Origin: an uncultured Lachnospiraceae bacterium
GTDB lineage: Bacteria; Bacillota; Clostridia; Lachnospirales; Lachnospiraceae
Direction of reading: 5' to 3'
Assembly (NCBI GenBank): GCA_910584205.1
Contig: CAJUAA010000024.1
Coordinates: 1-61,277, forward strand
Length of the DNA stretch: 61,277 bases
Shown here one piece after another: positions 44,082 to 53,274 of this stretch. The notes beneath the pieces were generated by a model. The model did not search any database, was not told the DNA's origin, and worked only from the letters and a program-made list of their open reading frames with translations. Position 1 is the first letter of the stretch. Every line of letters starts with the position of its first letter. Both the position numbers and the translations under genes were made by a program.

Positions 44082-44199
44082 TTCAAAGGAAGCGGAATCC
44101 GGCTAATATTCAAGTTCCATTGAAAGGTGCAGTATCCGGGCCGTGGGCGAGAAGATCCCATCCGAAGTCCCGGCTGCTTTGTATCCGCCTGTGCAACGC

Positions 44200-44532
44200 A
44201 GAGCGTATGGTGTCCATGGGATCCAGAGACGCCACAGCGCGGAAGAGTTTCCCGTTGAGGAATGGAACGAGGTACTGAATGTCAATCTCAATTCGGTCTT
44301 TATCCCTCTGTCAGGAGGGGGCGAAGATCATGCTGAAAAAGGGTACGGAAAGATCATCGATATCGCTTCCATGGTATCCTGGTTCGACGGGCAGACCGTC
44401 CCGGCGTATACGGCGGTCAAGGGCGGCGTGACGAAGCTGAGCAACGACTGGATAGCAAGAGGCATCAATGTGAACGCCATCGCCCCGGGCTATACGGCGA
44501 CGGAGATTCCGGCCCTCTGTCCGGTTACCTGA
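44200..44532 (+). pseudogene. Short-chain dehydrogenase (KduD-like) remnant
   Basis: The frame contains EEFPVEEWNEVLNVNLNSVF, GYGKIIDIASMVSWFDGQTV (catalytic Ser), PAYTAVKGGVTKLSNDWIA (YxxxK) and GINVNAIAPGYTATEIPAL, as in 2-dehydro-3-deoxy-D-gluconate 5-dehydrogenases. The N-terminal Rossmann part and the C-terminal 50 residues are missing, and a double frameshift lies between VFIPL and GYGKII. About eight residues after VTKL also look deleted. Confidence 0.75.
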
Positions 44533-45017
44533 GAGGCTTTGGCTTTTCCTTTATCCCGGCTGCCTGCTCAGTCACCGAAATCTGCGGCGTACGGTTTACT
44601 GGCCTGTAATGATGAAGTTTGTCCGGATTCAGAGCGGTTAGCTGGGTAAGTGTATTCAGCGCCCGGTTTCTTTTATAAAGCGACATATACGCTGCATCAT
44701 ATATGTTCGTGACATTCATATTTTTCAGTGTATCCGGCGGATCATATTCTGACTGACAAAAAGTAATTATAAACCAAAAAACAGCCGGAATTTCAGCAAA
44801 CATTACCAATGGAAAAAATGAATCAGGTTTGATATACTTACAGACATGTAAAATAGATAAAAGCAAGACGATATTCCTCGGAAGCGTTACTTGTGACCAT
44901 TTTGCGGTGGCATGGATATGTTACTGCGGTGTTTGCATAGAGACGATTCCGGGGATTTTTTGTGTCATGACAAAAGTTTTCTGAACTTTTTGCCTGGATG
45001 AGAAAGAGGGAGCTGTA
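44533..45017. other. Gene-poor stretch upstream of licT
   Basis: This 485-base stretch is AT-richer than its neighbours. A minus-strand frame (44525-44866, 113 codons) has no ribosome site and no recognisable domain and is probably chance. The 3' part forms the licT leader, with the antiterminator-like element described at 44914-44960. I see no convincing promoter. Confidence 0.5.
44914..44960 (+). promoter_or_regulatory. Possible LicT/BglG ribonucleic antiterminator (RAT) element
   Basis: GGATATGTTACTG, resembling the RAT core GGATTGTTACTG, is followed by TTTGCATAGAGACG and then CCGGGGATTTTTTG, a weak terminator-like tail. It lies 100 bases upstream of licT, where BglG-type systems autoregulate by antitermination. 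The second half of the element matches poorly. Confidence 0.4.
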
Positions 45018-45845
45018 ATGAAAGTGATAAAGAAAATCAATACAAGCGCTGCTTTGGCTCTGGATTCTGCCGGACATGAGGTGGTAATTCTGGGAAAAGG
45101 AGTCGGATTCCCGCCGGTGCCCTACGAACTGGAGGATTTGTCCAGAGTAGAGCGGACCTTTTATGATATTGATCCCAAATATCTGGGCATGATCCGGGAT
45201 CTTCCAAAAGAGATTCTGATGGTCAGTGCAGACATTGCGGAACAGGCGGAGCTGGAACTTGACTGTCAGCTGAATCCGAATCTGCCGCTGACGCTGGCGG
45301 ACCATTTAAGTTTCGCCATAGAGCGGATGAGAAAAAACTTTGATCTGACAGCGCCCATTGCCTATGACATTGGGCATCTGTATCCCGGAGAGTATGAACT
45401 GGGAAAACAGGCGCTCCAGATGCTGGAAGAACAGACGGGAATCTGTCTGCCGCAGAACGAGGCAGTCAGCGTGGCGCTGCATCTGATCAATGCAGAGACA
45501 GAAAACAGCGATCTCCACAGCTTTATTACCATGATGAATATCATGGGAGAGGTGGATGATCTCATTGAACAGTCGCTGAACATCCGCCTGGATAAAGACG
45601 GCTACAATTACAGCCGCTTTGCCGCGCATATGCGCTATCTGATCCAGCGGCTTGAAACCGGTACGCAGGTGGAGCACAAGGTAAATTCCATGAAGCGCAC
45701 GCTGATGTGGGAATACCCGGATATCTATCAATGCGCATGCCGGGTAACCGCTTATTTTAAAGAGAGCCGGGGATGGAACTGCAGCGACGACGAGACGGTC
45801 TATCTGATGCTGCACATCTACCGGGTAAAGAGCAGAAATGACTGA
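45018..45845 (+). CDS. licT: BglG-family transcription antiterminator (LicT-like)
   Basis: A 275-residue protein: N-terminal RNA-binding CAT domain (KVIKKINTSAALALDSAGHE, GKGVGFPP; residues 1-55), PRD1 (about 65-170, with YDIGHLYPGEYELGKQAL) and PRD2 (about 175-275, HMRYLIQRLETG and DETVYLMLHIYRV). Histidines in both PRDs are the expected phosphorylation sites for HPr and the EII. When beta-glucoside is transported it binds RAT RNA and allows read-through. GGGAG precedes the ATG. The PTS and GH1 genes follow in the same direction. Confidence 0.93.
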   Translation: MKVIKKINTSAALALDSAGHEVVILGKGVGFPPVPYELEDLSRVERTFYDIDPKYLGMIRDLPKEILMVSADIAEQAELELDCQLNPNLPLTLADHLSFAIERMRKNFDLTAPIAYDIGHLYPGEYELGKQALQMLEEQTGICLPQNEAVSVALHLINAETENSDLHSFITMMNIMGEVDDLIEQSLNIRLDKDGYNYSRFAAHMRYLIQRLETGTQVEHKVNSMKRTLMWEYPDIYQCACRVTAYFKESRGWNCSDDETVYLMLHIYRVKSRND

Positions 45846-45933
45846 CACTTGAATGTATTTTCCTGCAAGGGCCCTGCAGGAGTACAGATAAATGATTAAA
45901 AAAGATTCTGAAAATGAAAAGGAGGTTCTTCTC

Positions 45934-47979
45934 ATGGATCAGGAACAACTGTTGCAAATGGCACTGCCGCTGCTGGGCGGTCAGGAGAATATAAGCCGTA
46001 CGACTGTCTGGAGGGACGGCCTGTATATCATGGTCAAGGATGCAGGGGTGGTGGATCTGAAAGCTCTGAAAGCGCTGGAAGGCGTCGAAGAGGCAGAACA
46101 CAGCAGAAATCGTATTATCCTGAGACAGAAGGGAGAGCCTCTTCCAAAGGAGGGGCCTGATATGGCTAAGAAAAAACTGAACTACAGGAAAGTGGCAGAA
46201 AATATCATTGCCAATGTGGGAGGAAAGGAAAATATCAACAGTGTACGCCACTGTATCACAAGGGTGCGTTTCCGCCTGAAGGATGAAGGAAAGGCAGATG
46301 ATAACATCGTAAAAGGCCTGGAAGGGGTTATATCTGTGGTCCATGGCGGCGGGGAGTATATGGTAGTTATCGGTGATGCGGTGATAGATGTCTACGAGGC
46401 GGTGTGCGACCAGCTGGGCATGGCAGGAGGCAGTGCAGAGGAAGGAAACGACCAGCAGGATAAGAGCAATCCGGCGGTGAAGCTTTTAAATACAGTCGTA
46501 GCATCCGTCGGCCCCTGTCTGAATCTGATCTGTGCAGGCGGTATTGTGAAAGGCCTGCTGTCTCTTCTGGAGATGAGCAGTCTGGTTCCGGCCGGCACAG
46601 GCATGCATACGCTGATTACCGCGGTCGGTGACGGGATTTTCTTTTTTCTGCCCGTTTTTCTCGGAATGAATCTGGCAAAAACGTTAAAAGGGGATCCGTT
46701 TCTGGGGGCTTTGATCGGAGCAATCCTCTGTTATCCGGCTATCAACGGTACGGATCTTCTGATTCTGGGAATCAATTTTAATTATACGTATACCAGCACT
46801 TTTTTGCCGGTGCTTGCGGTGGTGGCAGTAGCTGTTCCCCTGGCGAAGCTGTTGAAACGAATCATCCCCAGAGCAGTCGCTAATTTTCTGGTGCCGGCAA
46901 TTACACTGTTGATCGTGATCCCGCTTGGTTATACGCTCATCGGACCAATGGTTGCTGTCGTGAGCAGCCTGGCAAATACTGGGATTACTAGTCTGATGAA
47001 TGCGGCCCCGGTGTTGGCAGGAGCGGTATTTGGGGGCTTGTATCAGGTTATGGTCCTCTTCGGTGTCCACAGTGCTCTGACTTCGTTCTCATTTATCAGT
47101 CTGCTGGAGGGAAATCCGGATGTGATCATGGCTATAGGCTGTACCGTAAGCTTCGCTCAGATCGGCGTGGTTCTGGCCATGTATCTGAAATCCAGAGATA
47201 AGGAAATGAAAGCGGTCGCACTGCCGGCCTTTCTCTCCGGCATTTTCGGAGTGACGGAACCGGCGATCTATGGAGTAACCCTTCCGCGGATCAAAATGTT
47301 TGTTCTGTCCTGTATTGGAGGTGCGGTCTGCGGCGCTTTTATCTCGCTGACCGGTACAACCATGTATCAGTTTACCGGGCTGGGTGTATTTGCAATTCTG
47401 GGGCTTTTGAGTCCGGAGGCACCGGATATTTTCATGGCTGTTCTCTGCGCGGCGGTTCCCTTTGTGTTCTCTTTCCTTGCAGGTTTTGTACTGTATAAAG
47501 AAAAGGCAGGATCAGGAGCGGGTTCCGGTCAGAAGGAAACGGTCGAAAAACGTCTGGAAATCAAAGCTCCCGTTGCCGGCAGGGTTGTGCCGCTGTCGCA
47601 GGTTCCGGATGAGACTTTTTCCGGCGGCATGCTGGGCCATGGCTTCGCAGTGGAACCGGCGGAAGGAAAGGTATATGCACCCTTTGACGGCGTATGCGAA
47701 ATGATGTTTGATACGCTTCACGCCATGGGCCTGCGATCGGATCAGGGGGTGGCATTGCTGATCCATGTGGGGCTTGAGACCGTATCTCTGGACGGAAAGC
47801 CCTTTACGGCCCATGTAAAAAGCGGTGATCGGATCACCAAAGGACAGCTTTTACTGGAATTTGATATGGACGCGATCAAAGCGGCAGGGTGTCCGGTGAT
47901 TACGCCGGTGCTTGTGACCAATGAGGATGAGACAGGCGATGTAACGGTGGAACATGACAGACTGATCATCGGCGTCTGA
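45934..47979 (+). CDS. bglF: Beta-glucoside PTS EIIBCA with an extra degenerate EIIB module
   Basis: A 681-residue PTS permease. Residues 1-70 resemble EIIB (LLGGQENISRTTVWRDGLYI ... LKALEGVEEAEHSRNRI) but lack the phosphocysteine. A complete EIIB follows at about 82-155 (VGGKENINSVRHCITRVRF, Cys active), then EIIC (about 180-515, ten or so membrane segments, FLSGIFGVTEPAIYGVTLP) and EIIA (about 535-665, IHVGLETVSLDGKPF with active His). AAAGGAGG serves ATG 45934; a second AAAGGAGG serves an in-frame ATG at 46162 that would start a standard EIIBCA. Imports and phosphorylates beta-glucosides. Confidence 0.9.
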   Translation: MDQEQLLQMALPLLGGQENISRTTVWRDGLYIMVKDAGVVDLKALKALEGVEEAEHSRNRIILRQKGEPLPKEGPDMAKKKLNYRKVAENIIANVGGKENINSVRHCITRVRFRLKDEGKADDNIVKGLEGVISVVHGGGEYMVVIGDAVIDVYEAVCDQLGMAGGSAEEGNDQQDKSNPAVKLLNTVVASVGPCLNLICAGGIVKGLLSLLEMSSLVPAGTGMHTLITAVGDGIFFFLPVFLGMNLAKTLKGDPFLGALIGAILCYPAINGTDLLILGINFNYTYTSTFLPVLAVVAVAVPLAKLLKRIIPRAVANFLVPAITLLIVIPLGYTLIGPMVAVVSSLANTGITSLMNAAPVLAGAVFGGLYQVMVLFGVHSALTSFSFISLLEGNPDVIMAIGCTVSFAQIGVVLAMYLKSRDKEMKAVALPAFLSGIFGVTEPAIYGVTLPRIKMFVLSCIGGAVCGAFISLTGTTMYQFTGLGVFAILGLLSPEAPDIFMAVLCAAVPFVFSFLAGFVLYKEKAGSGAGSGQKETVEKRLEIKAPVAGRVVPLSQVPDETFSGGMLGHGFAVEPAEGKVYAPFDGVCEMMFDTLHAMGLRSDQGVALLIHVGLETVSLDGKPFTAHVKSGDRITKGQLLLEFDMDAIKAAGCPVITPVLVTNEDETGDVTVEHDRLIIGV

Positions 47980-48010
47980 TGAGAAAACAAAGATTGAAAG
48001 GATGAGGACA

Positions 48011-49450
48011 ATGAGTTTTCCAAAGAATTTTTTATGGGGCGGCGCAGTAGCCGCAAATCAGTGCGAAGGTGCATGGAACGTGGCCGGTAAAGGAGTATCG
48101 GTGCCGGATGTGATCACGAACGGCTCCCACACCGCACCCCGGCGGATCGAACCGTCGCTTGACGGGGCGTATCTCTATCCCTCTCATGAGGCCATTGATT
48201 TTTATCATCATTATGAGGAGGACATCGCTCTTTTTGCCGAAATGGGTTTTAAGATGTTCCGTACCAGTATCAACTGGACCCGTATCTTTCCCACCGGGGA
48301 GGAGGAAGAGCCGCTGGAAGAAGGACTTGCGTTTTATGACCGGGTGTTTGACTGCTGCAAGACTTATGGAATCGAGCCGCTGGTCACCATCAGTCATTAT
48401 GAGCTGCCCTATGCGCTGGCAGAAAAATATAACGGTTGGACGGACCGACACCTGATCCAGCTGTATGAGAAGTTCTGCAGGGTGCTGTTTGAGCGCTATC
48501 AGCATAAAGTGACCTGGTGGCTGACTTTTAACGAGATCAATACCTCCACTCTGTACACGGGTTCCATGCTCTCGGCCAATAATATCAAGGGCTTTTCCGG
48601 CTCGCTGGCAGATCTGGCAGACCGGCCGCAGGAGCGATTTCAGGCGCTGCACCATCAGTTTGTGGCAAGTGCGCGGGTGGTAAAATACGCCCGTGAGCAT
48701 TATCCCCAGTTCCAGATGGGATGTATGATTGGTTTTCTGCCGGATTATCCCTACACCTGCAATCCGGATGATGTGCTGGAAACACAGAAGCATATGCGGA
48801 TGGTGAACTGGTTCAGCAGCGATGTCCAGGTCCGGGGAGCATACCCGGGCTATGCGAAACGATTGTTCAGGGAAAATCAGATTACGCTGCAGACAGAGCC
48901 GGGAGATTTTGAGGATCTGAAGGCAGGCACGGTTGATTTCTATACCTTCAGCTACTATATGTCCTTCTGCGTCAGCACGGACCCGGGTGCGGAGATCACA
49001 GAAGGGAATCTACTGAAGGGTGCGAGAAATCCTTATCTGGAGGTGTCTGACTGGGGATGGCAGATTGACCCTAAAGGTCTTCGCTACAGCCTGAACGAAA
49101 TATATGACCGCTACGGAATTCCTGTCATGGTAGTGGAAAACGGTCTGGGCGCCTACGACACAAAGGCAGAGGATGGGAAGATTCACGATGACTATCGCAT
49201 CGACTATCTGCGTCAGCATATCGAGCAGATGGGAGAAGCCATTGACGATGGGGTGGAACTGATCGGTTATACTCCATGGGGATGTATTGATCTGGTATCC
49301 GCTTCCACGGGCGAGATGGCTAAGCGATACGGTTTTATCTACGTCAATAAATTTGACAATGGAACCGGAGATCTCAGCCGGGAGAAGAAGGATTCTTTCT
49401 ACTGGTACAAGAAGGTGATTGCCACCAACGGCGAGGATCTGGAGGGATAA
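48011..49450 (+). CDS. GH1 6-phospho-beta-glucosidase
   Basis: A 479-residue glycoside hydrolase family 1 enzyme: FLWGGAVAANQCEGAWN at the start, WWLTFNEINTS with the acid/base Glu (about 178) and PVMVVENGLGAYD with the nucleophile Glu (about 373). Its position directly behind the beta-glucoside PTS indicates hydrolysis of the phosphorylated disaccharide inside the cell. An ATG at 48002 is an alternative start; 48011 has the better spacing from AAAGGATGAGG. Expression should depend on LicT antitermination upstream. Confidence 0.93.
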   Translation: MSFPKNFLWGGAVAANQCEGAWNVAGKGVSVPDVITNGSHTAPRRIEPSLDGAYLYPSHEAIDFYHHYEEDIALFAEMGFKMFRTSINWTRIFPTGEEEEPLEEGLAFYDRVFDCCKTYGIEPLVTISHYELPYALAEKYNGWTDRHLIQLYEKFCRVLFERYQHKVTWWLTFNEINTSTLYTGSMLSANNIKGFSGSLADLADRPQERFQALHHQFVASARVVKYAREHYPQFQMGCMIGFLPDYPYTCNPDDVLETQKHMRMVNWFSSDVQVRGAYPGYAKRLFRENQITLQTEPGDFEDLKAGTVDFYTFSYYMSFCVSTDPGAEITEGNLLKGARNPYLEVSDWGWQIDPKGLRYSLNEIYDRYGIPVMVVENGLGAYDTKAEDGKIHDDYRIDYLRQHIEQMGEAIDDGVELIGYTPWGCIDLVSASTGEMAKRYGFIYVNKFDNGTGDLSREKKDSFYWYKKVIATNGEDLEG

Positions 49451-49538
49451 TCTGCCATTCTGCTTCCTGCCGCAGGTTTGACCTGCATCTGGTGAAGAAC
49501 GATCAGGAAGCCATTTGTCGTCATGGATGAACAACCGG

Positions 49539-49567
49539 TTGCAATTCCCGATAAAAGGTGATATATT
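49539..49567 (+). promoter_or_regulatory. Promoter of the GH42-lacI unit
   Basis: TTGCAA (49539-49544), a 17-base spacer and TATATT (49562-49567), 54 bases before the GH42 start. It separates this unit from the GH1 operon. Confidence 0.6.
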
Positions 49568-49620
49568 GAATAATCATGAGACAGGCTGACCATAGTCGGC
49601 AGGAAAGGATGGGAACCCAT

Positions 49621-51639
49621 ATGACAGGAGGCAGACTGCTGCATGGCGGCGATTACAATCCGGAACAGTGGCTGGAGAGGCCGGAGATTCTGGAAGAAGA
49701 TATCATTTTGATGAAAGAGGCGGGAATCAACTGCGTGACCCTTGGAGTTTTTTCCTGGTCCATGCTGGAGCCGGAGGAAGGGCGCTATGATTTCGCATGG
49801 CTGGCGGAGCGGATCGACCGGCTGTATGAGAACGGTATCCAGGTGATCCTGGCGACGCCCTCCGGCGCCATGCCCCACTGGCTGACGCAGAAGTATCCGG
49901 AAGTGATGCAGGTGCAGGAGGATGAAAAAAGGAACCTGCCGGGGCTCAGGCATAATTTCTGCTATACGTCACCGGTCATGAGAGAGAAGATCCGGCGGAT
50001 GGATCTGGAGCTGTCCAGGCGTTTCGGAAAGCATTCGGCCGTGATCCTGTGGCATATTTCCAATGAGCTGGGCGGCAACTGGGGAGACGGGGCCTGCCAC
50101 TGTGAACAGTGCCAGAGTGCATTCCGGGAATGGCTCCGGCAGAAATATCATACGCTGGAAGAGCTGAACCACGCCTGGTGGAACCGTTTCTGGAGTCATG
50201 TTTATACGGACTGGGAGCAGATTCACAGTCCCGCGCCCCATGGGGAAGCGCTGTCCCACGGGCTGAAGCTGGACTGGAAACGGTTCGTGACGGAGCAGAT
50301 GACGGATTTCTGCCGGGGGGAGATCTATGCGGTCCGGAAATATTCCAACCGTCCGGTGACGACGAACTTTATGGACTTCTTTAAAAATCTCAACTATCAC
50401 CGGCTGCAGAGCTGTCTCAACGTAATCTCCTGGGACAGTTACCCTCAGTGGCATGCGTCGAAGGACGAAGTGCCCGCCGCGGTCCGTGCGGCGGCAGGAC
50501 ACAGCATGATGCGGAGCATGAAGAAGCAGCCCTTCCTTCTGATGGAGAGCACGCCTTCCTGCGTGAACTGGCGGTCCTTTAACCCGGTGAAGCGCCCGGG
50601 GATGCACATGCTGTCCTCCATGCAGGCCATTGCCCACGGGTCCGATTCCGTACTGTATTTTCAGTGGAGAAAGAGCAGGGGCGCTTATGAGAAATTCCAT
50701 GGCGCAGTGGTGGATCACAGGAACGGCGGCGCTGCCCGGACCTTCCGGGAGGTATCGGAAGTGGGAGAGCGGCTGGCAGCCGTTCAGGGGCTGATTGAAG
50801 GAACCGTCAACCGGCCCGGAGCGGCGATCGTGTTCGACTGGGAGAACTGGTGGGCGCTGGAGGACGCATCCGGCCCCAGGCTGGATCTTGACTATGTGTC
50901 CGAGGTGCTGAAGCATTATCAGGTCTTCTGGGAGCAGGGCGTGGATGTGGATTTCGTTAGCATGGACGAAGCGTTTGAGAGCTATCGGATCGTATGCGCG
51001 CCGGTAAACTACCTGTATCGAAAAGGTTATGCAGAACGGGTCAGGGCATATGTGGAGAGCGGCAGCTGTTATGTGAGCACCTGGTTTAGCGGCGTGGCGG
51101 ACGATACGGATCTGTGCTTTACGGGACATCATCCGCTGGAGGACGTGCTGGGAATCCTGCCGGAGGAGATCGACGCGCCGGGAGAAGGATTTGAAAACGG
51201 ATTTGTCTATCAGGGCGCACATTATTCCACCGGAAGAATCTGTGAGATTGTCCATGCGGCGGCTGATACCCAGGTGCTGGCGGCGTATGAACAGGATTTC
51301 TATGCCGGATGTCCGGCGGTGGCCAGGCATTCCTTCGGGCAGGGAACCGGTTACTATGTGGCGGCTGAGACGGGACTGGATTTTCTGAGGGCATTTTATC
51401 AGGAGCTTCTTTCGGAGGCGGGGCTGCATTCGCCTCTTGGCGTCCCATTACCTTACGGGGTGACGACGGCGGTCCGAAGCGGAGAGCGGGAGATTGTGTT
51501 TGTGATGAATTTCAGGCAGGAGAATGTGAGTCTTCAGGGAATCGGAGACTGGGAGGACGCAGAGACCGGGGAAATCTGCCGGGATCGGCTGGAACTGGGT
51601 GGATTCTCCTTAAAGATGATCCGCCGCAAGGGAGCATAG
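49621..51639 (+). CDS. GH42 beta-galactosidase
   Basis: A 672-residue family 42 enzyme: GGDYNPEQWLERPEILEED near the start, ILWHISNELGGNWGDGACHC with the acid/base Glu (about 150) followed by the zinc-type cysteines HCEQC, and FLLMESTPSCVNW with the nucleophile Glu (about 310). A trimerisation-type domain and a small C-terminal beta-sandwich follow. It has no signal peptide and so acts on imported galactosides, including galactan-derived oligosaccharides. ATG 49621 was chosen; 49609 is an alternative. The LacI gene begins four bases after its stop. Confidence 0.93.
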   Translation: MTGGRLLHGGDYNPEQWLERPEILEEDIILMKEAGINCVTLGVFSWSMLEPEEGRYDFAWLAERIDRLYENGIQVILATPSGAMPHWLTQKYPEVMQVQEDEKRNLPGLRHNFCYTSPVMREKIRRMDLELSRRFGKHSAVILWHISNELGGNWGDGACHCEQCQSAFREWLRQKYHTLEELNHAWWNRFWSHVYTDWEQIHSPAPHGEALSHGLKLDWKRFVTEQMTDFCRGEIYAVRKYSNRPVTTNFMDFFKNLNYHRLQSCLNVISWDSYPQWHASKDEVPAAVRAAAGHSMMRSMKKQPFLLMESTPSCVNWRSFNPVKRPGMHMLSSMQAIAHGSDSVLYFQWRKSRGAYEKFHGAVVDHRNGGAARTFREVSEVGERLAAVQGLIEGTVNRPGAAIVFDWENWWALEDASGPRLDLDYVSEVLKHYQVFWEQGVDVDFVSMDEAFESYRIVCAPVNYLYRKGYAERVRAYVESGSCYVSTWFSGVADDTDLCFTGHHPLEDVLGILPEEIDAPGEGFENGFVYQGAHYSTGRICEIVHAAADTQVLAAYEQDFYAGCPAVARHSFGQGTGYYVAAETGLDFLRAFYQELLSEAGLHSPLGVPLPYGVTTAVRSGEREIVFVMNFRQENVSLQGIGDWEDAETGEICRDRLELGGFSLKMIRRKGA

Positions 51640-51643
51640 GAAG

Positions 51644-52642
51644 ATGGAAGCGGAGAAAAAAAAATATACGATTGAGGACATTGCCCGGGAGCTTGGCGTG
51701 AGCAAGACGACCGTATCCCGCGCGCTGTCGGGAAAGGGACGCATCGGCAGAGAGACGGTGGAGAGGGTGCAGGCATTTGCAAAGGCCCACGGTTACCGGC
51801 CCAACGTTATTGCCAGAGGGCTGGCCCAGAGCAGAACCTATAATCTGGGGCTGGTCATACCGACGGAGGATACGGACGTCTCCTTTTTTAAAGAATGCAT
51901 GGACGGCATCTGCGAAAAGGCTTCCGAATATAATTATGATATTATTGTGGCGATGATGAAGGAGGAATGTCTGGAGCAGCTTCAGAGGCTGGTCATGAAC
52001 CACAAGGCGGACGGGATCATACTGACCCGGGCGACGATGAATTCGGATACCGTGCGGTTTCTGAAGGAGCAGGAGATTCCGTTTGTAGTCATCGGGCCGC
52101 CGGATGATCTGGATGTGGTGTCCATAGACAATCCCAACCGGGAGGCCAGTCGGGAACTGACGGCGCTTCTTCTGCTGAAGGGCCTGCGGCGGATCGCGCT
52201 GGTCGGAGGAGACAGCAGACATCACGTGACGGAGAGCCGGAAGCAGGGCTTTCTGGATGCCCACAAGGACCGGGGATTCCATGCGGACGACGCGCTGATC
52301 TTTATGGAGATCGGGGACTACCGGAGGGCCATGTGGGCCGTAGACCGGATCCTTCTGGCGGAATCGGATGGGATCGTCTGTATGGACGACCATATCAGCG
52401 CGCTGGTTCTGGGGTGCTTAAGAGAGCGGGGCGTGGAGGTCCCGTCCCGGATTCGGCTGGCCAGCCTGTATGACAGCCATCAGATGGAGCAGAATCTGCC
52501 GGCGGTCACAAGCCTCCGGTTCGACACGAGGGAGCTGGGCAGAAACGCCTGCCTGGAGATGCTGCGGATGCTTGGGGAAGAGCTTTTTCAGGAACCGCAG
52601 AAGCTGGATTATCAGGTGATCTTAAGGGAATCGACCAAGTAG
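51644..52642 (+). CDS. LacI-family transcriptional regulator
   Basis: A 332-residue repressor: HTH and hinge at residues 6-60 (YTIEDIARELGVSKTTVSRA, GYRPNVIARGLAQSRTY) and a periplasmic-binding-protein-like sensor (NLGLVIPTEDTDVSFF onward). It is co-transcribed with the GH42 gene. The paired TTGCGCAA palindromes around the transporter promoter 0.7 kb downstream have the CG-centred symmetry of LacI-family operators, making that promoter its likely target and a galactoside its likely inducer. Confidence 0.92.
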   Translation: MEAEKKKYTIEDIARELGVSKTTVSRALSGKGRIGRETVERVQAFAKAHGYRPNVIARGLAQSRTYNLGLVIPTEDTDVSFFKECMDGICEKASEYNYDIIVAMMKEECLEQLQRLVMNHKADGIILTRATMNSDTVRFLKEQEIPFVVIGPPDDLDVVSIDNPNREASRELTALLLLKGLRRIALVGGDSRHHVTESRKQGFLDAHKDRGFHADDALIFMEIGDYRRAMWAVDRILLAESDGIVCMDDHISALVLGCLRERGVEVPSRIRLASLYDSHQMEQNLPAVTSLRFDTRELGRNACLEMLRMLGEELFQEPQKLDYQVILRESTK

Positions 52643-52672
52643 GCAGGGCGGAATGCATTGTTTGAAAAGGAA

Positions 52673-52701
52673 TTGTGAAATCAACAGCAGAATGGTATAC
52701 T
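52673..52701 (+). promoter_or_regulatory. Promoter of the antitoxin gene
   Basis: TTGTGA (52673-52678), a 17-base spacer and TATACT (52696-52701), 36 bases before the ATG at 52737. Confidence 0.6.
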
Positions 52702-52736
52702 GTTCATATAGTAATAAATGATCCGGGAGGTATTTT

Positions 52737-53006
52737 ATGACAGCATTAAGACAGAGCGCAATAAAAGAACTGGAAAAGATACCTGAAGATAAAGTAGGCT
52801 TTATTTTACAGATTATGCAGGGTATAAATGGATTGTATGACGATAATCAATTAGAAAAGCAGAGGGCGTTTGAAAAATTAGAACAACTGCGGAAAAAGGG
52901 GACAGTTATTAATTATGATACGGAATTAGCTTCTTACAGGGAAGGAAAATATGGAATGCGCAAGATCCTGTGGCGCAGAATATATTATAACAAGAAATGC
53001 AGATGA
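52737..53006 (+). CDS. Antitoxin-like protein of a decayed VapC pair
   Basis: An 89-residue protein starting MTALRQSAIKELEKIPEDKV. The first 73 residues (to SYREGKYG) have the length and helical, charged make-up of Lachnospiraceae antitoxins paired with PIN toxins. The last 16 residues (MRKILWRRIYYNKKCR) are read out of frame from the remains of the toxin gene, so the natural end has been lost. GGGAGG precedes the ATG and a good promoter lies upstream. It may still be expressed. Confidence 0.6.
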   Translation: MTALRQSAIKELEKIPEDKVGFILQIMQGINGLYDDNQLEKQRAFEKLEQLRKKGTVINYDTELASYREGKYGMRKILWRRIYYNKKCR

Positions 53007-53061
53007 TTATAAAAGGTCAGAGATAAAGGCAATTTCGCCAAAAGATTATCTGGTTTTATAA
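52951..53061 (+). pseudogene. PIN-domain (VapC-like) toxin, C-terminal remnant
   Basis: The 36-residue frame MECARSCGAEYIITRNADDY ...KAISPKDYLVL* matches the end of PIN toxins, where EYIITRN(A/T)DDY holds the last catalytic acidic residues. The start region and about 90 central residues are deleted. It overlaps the end of the antitoxin gene in another frame; the GGAAGG site in front of 52951 may be the original toxin ribosome site. Confidence 0.7.
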
Positions 53062-53123
53062 GAAACAATTATCTGATCAGGGATTGCCGTAGACAGCTCT
53101 CGAATCAGCTGTAAAAGACTTTT

Positions 53124-53186
53124 GAAGAGGACGTATGTGTCCGGATATGAGAAAAGATCCGGTATTGCGTATGTCTTCTTTTTTAT
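53124..53186 (+). terminator. Long terminator after the toxin remnant
   Basis: GAAGAGGACGTATG and CGTATGTCTTC, with an inner CCGGAT/ATCCGG pairing, form a long stem followed by TTTTTTAT. It isolates the transporter promoter from upstream transcription. Confidence 0.8.
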
Positions 53187-53193
53187 AAATCAA

Positions 53194-53210
53194 TTGCGCA
53201 ATTTGCGCAA
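53194..53210. promoter_or_regulatory. Operator O1, probable LacI-family site
   Basis: TTGCGCAATTTGCGCAA: two perfect TTGCGCAA palindromes nine bases apart, together forming one symmetric 17-bp element. It lies 65 bases upstream of the -35 box of the transporter promoter. Confidence 0.65.
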
Positions 53211-53274
53211 TTAAAACAAGGAAAGTACGGCAATATGTATAAAAATAGCAATGGAAAATAAGGATTATGTATAA

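Noticed and set aside
44525..44866. A 113-codon minus-strand frame before licT
   Set aside because: No ribosome site, no domain, and AT-rich context where such frames arise by chance.
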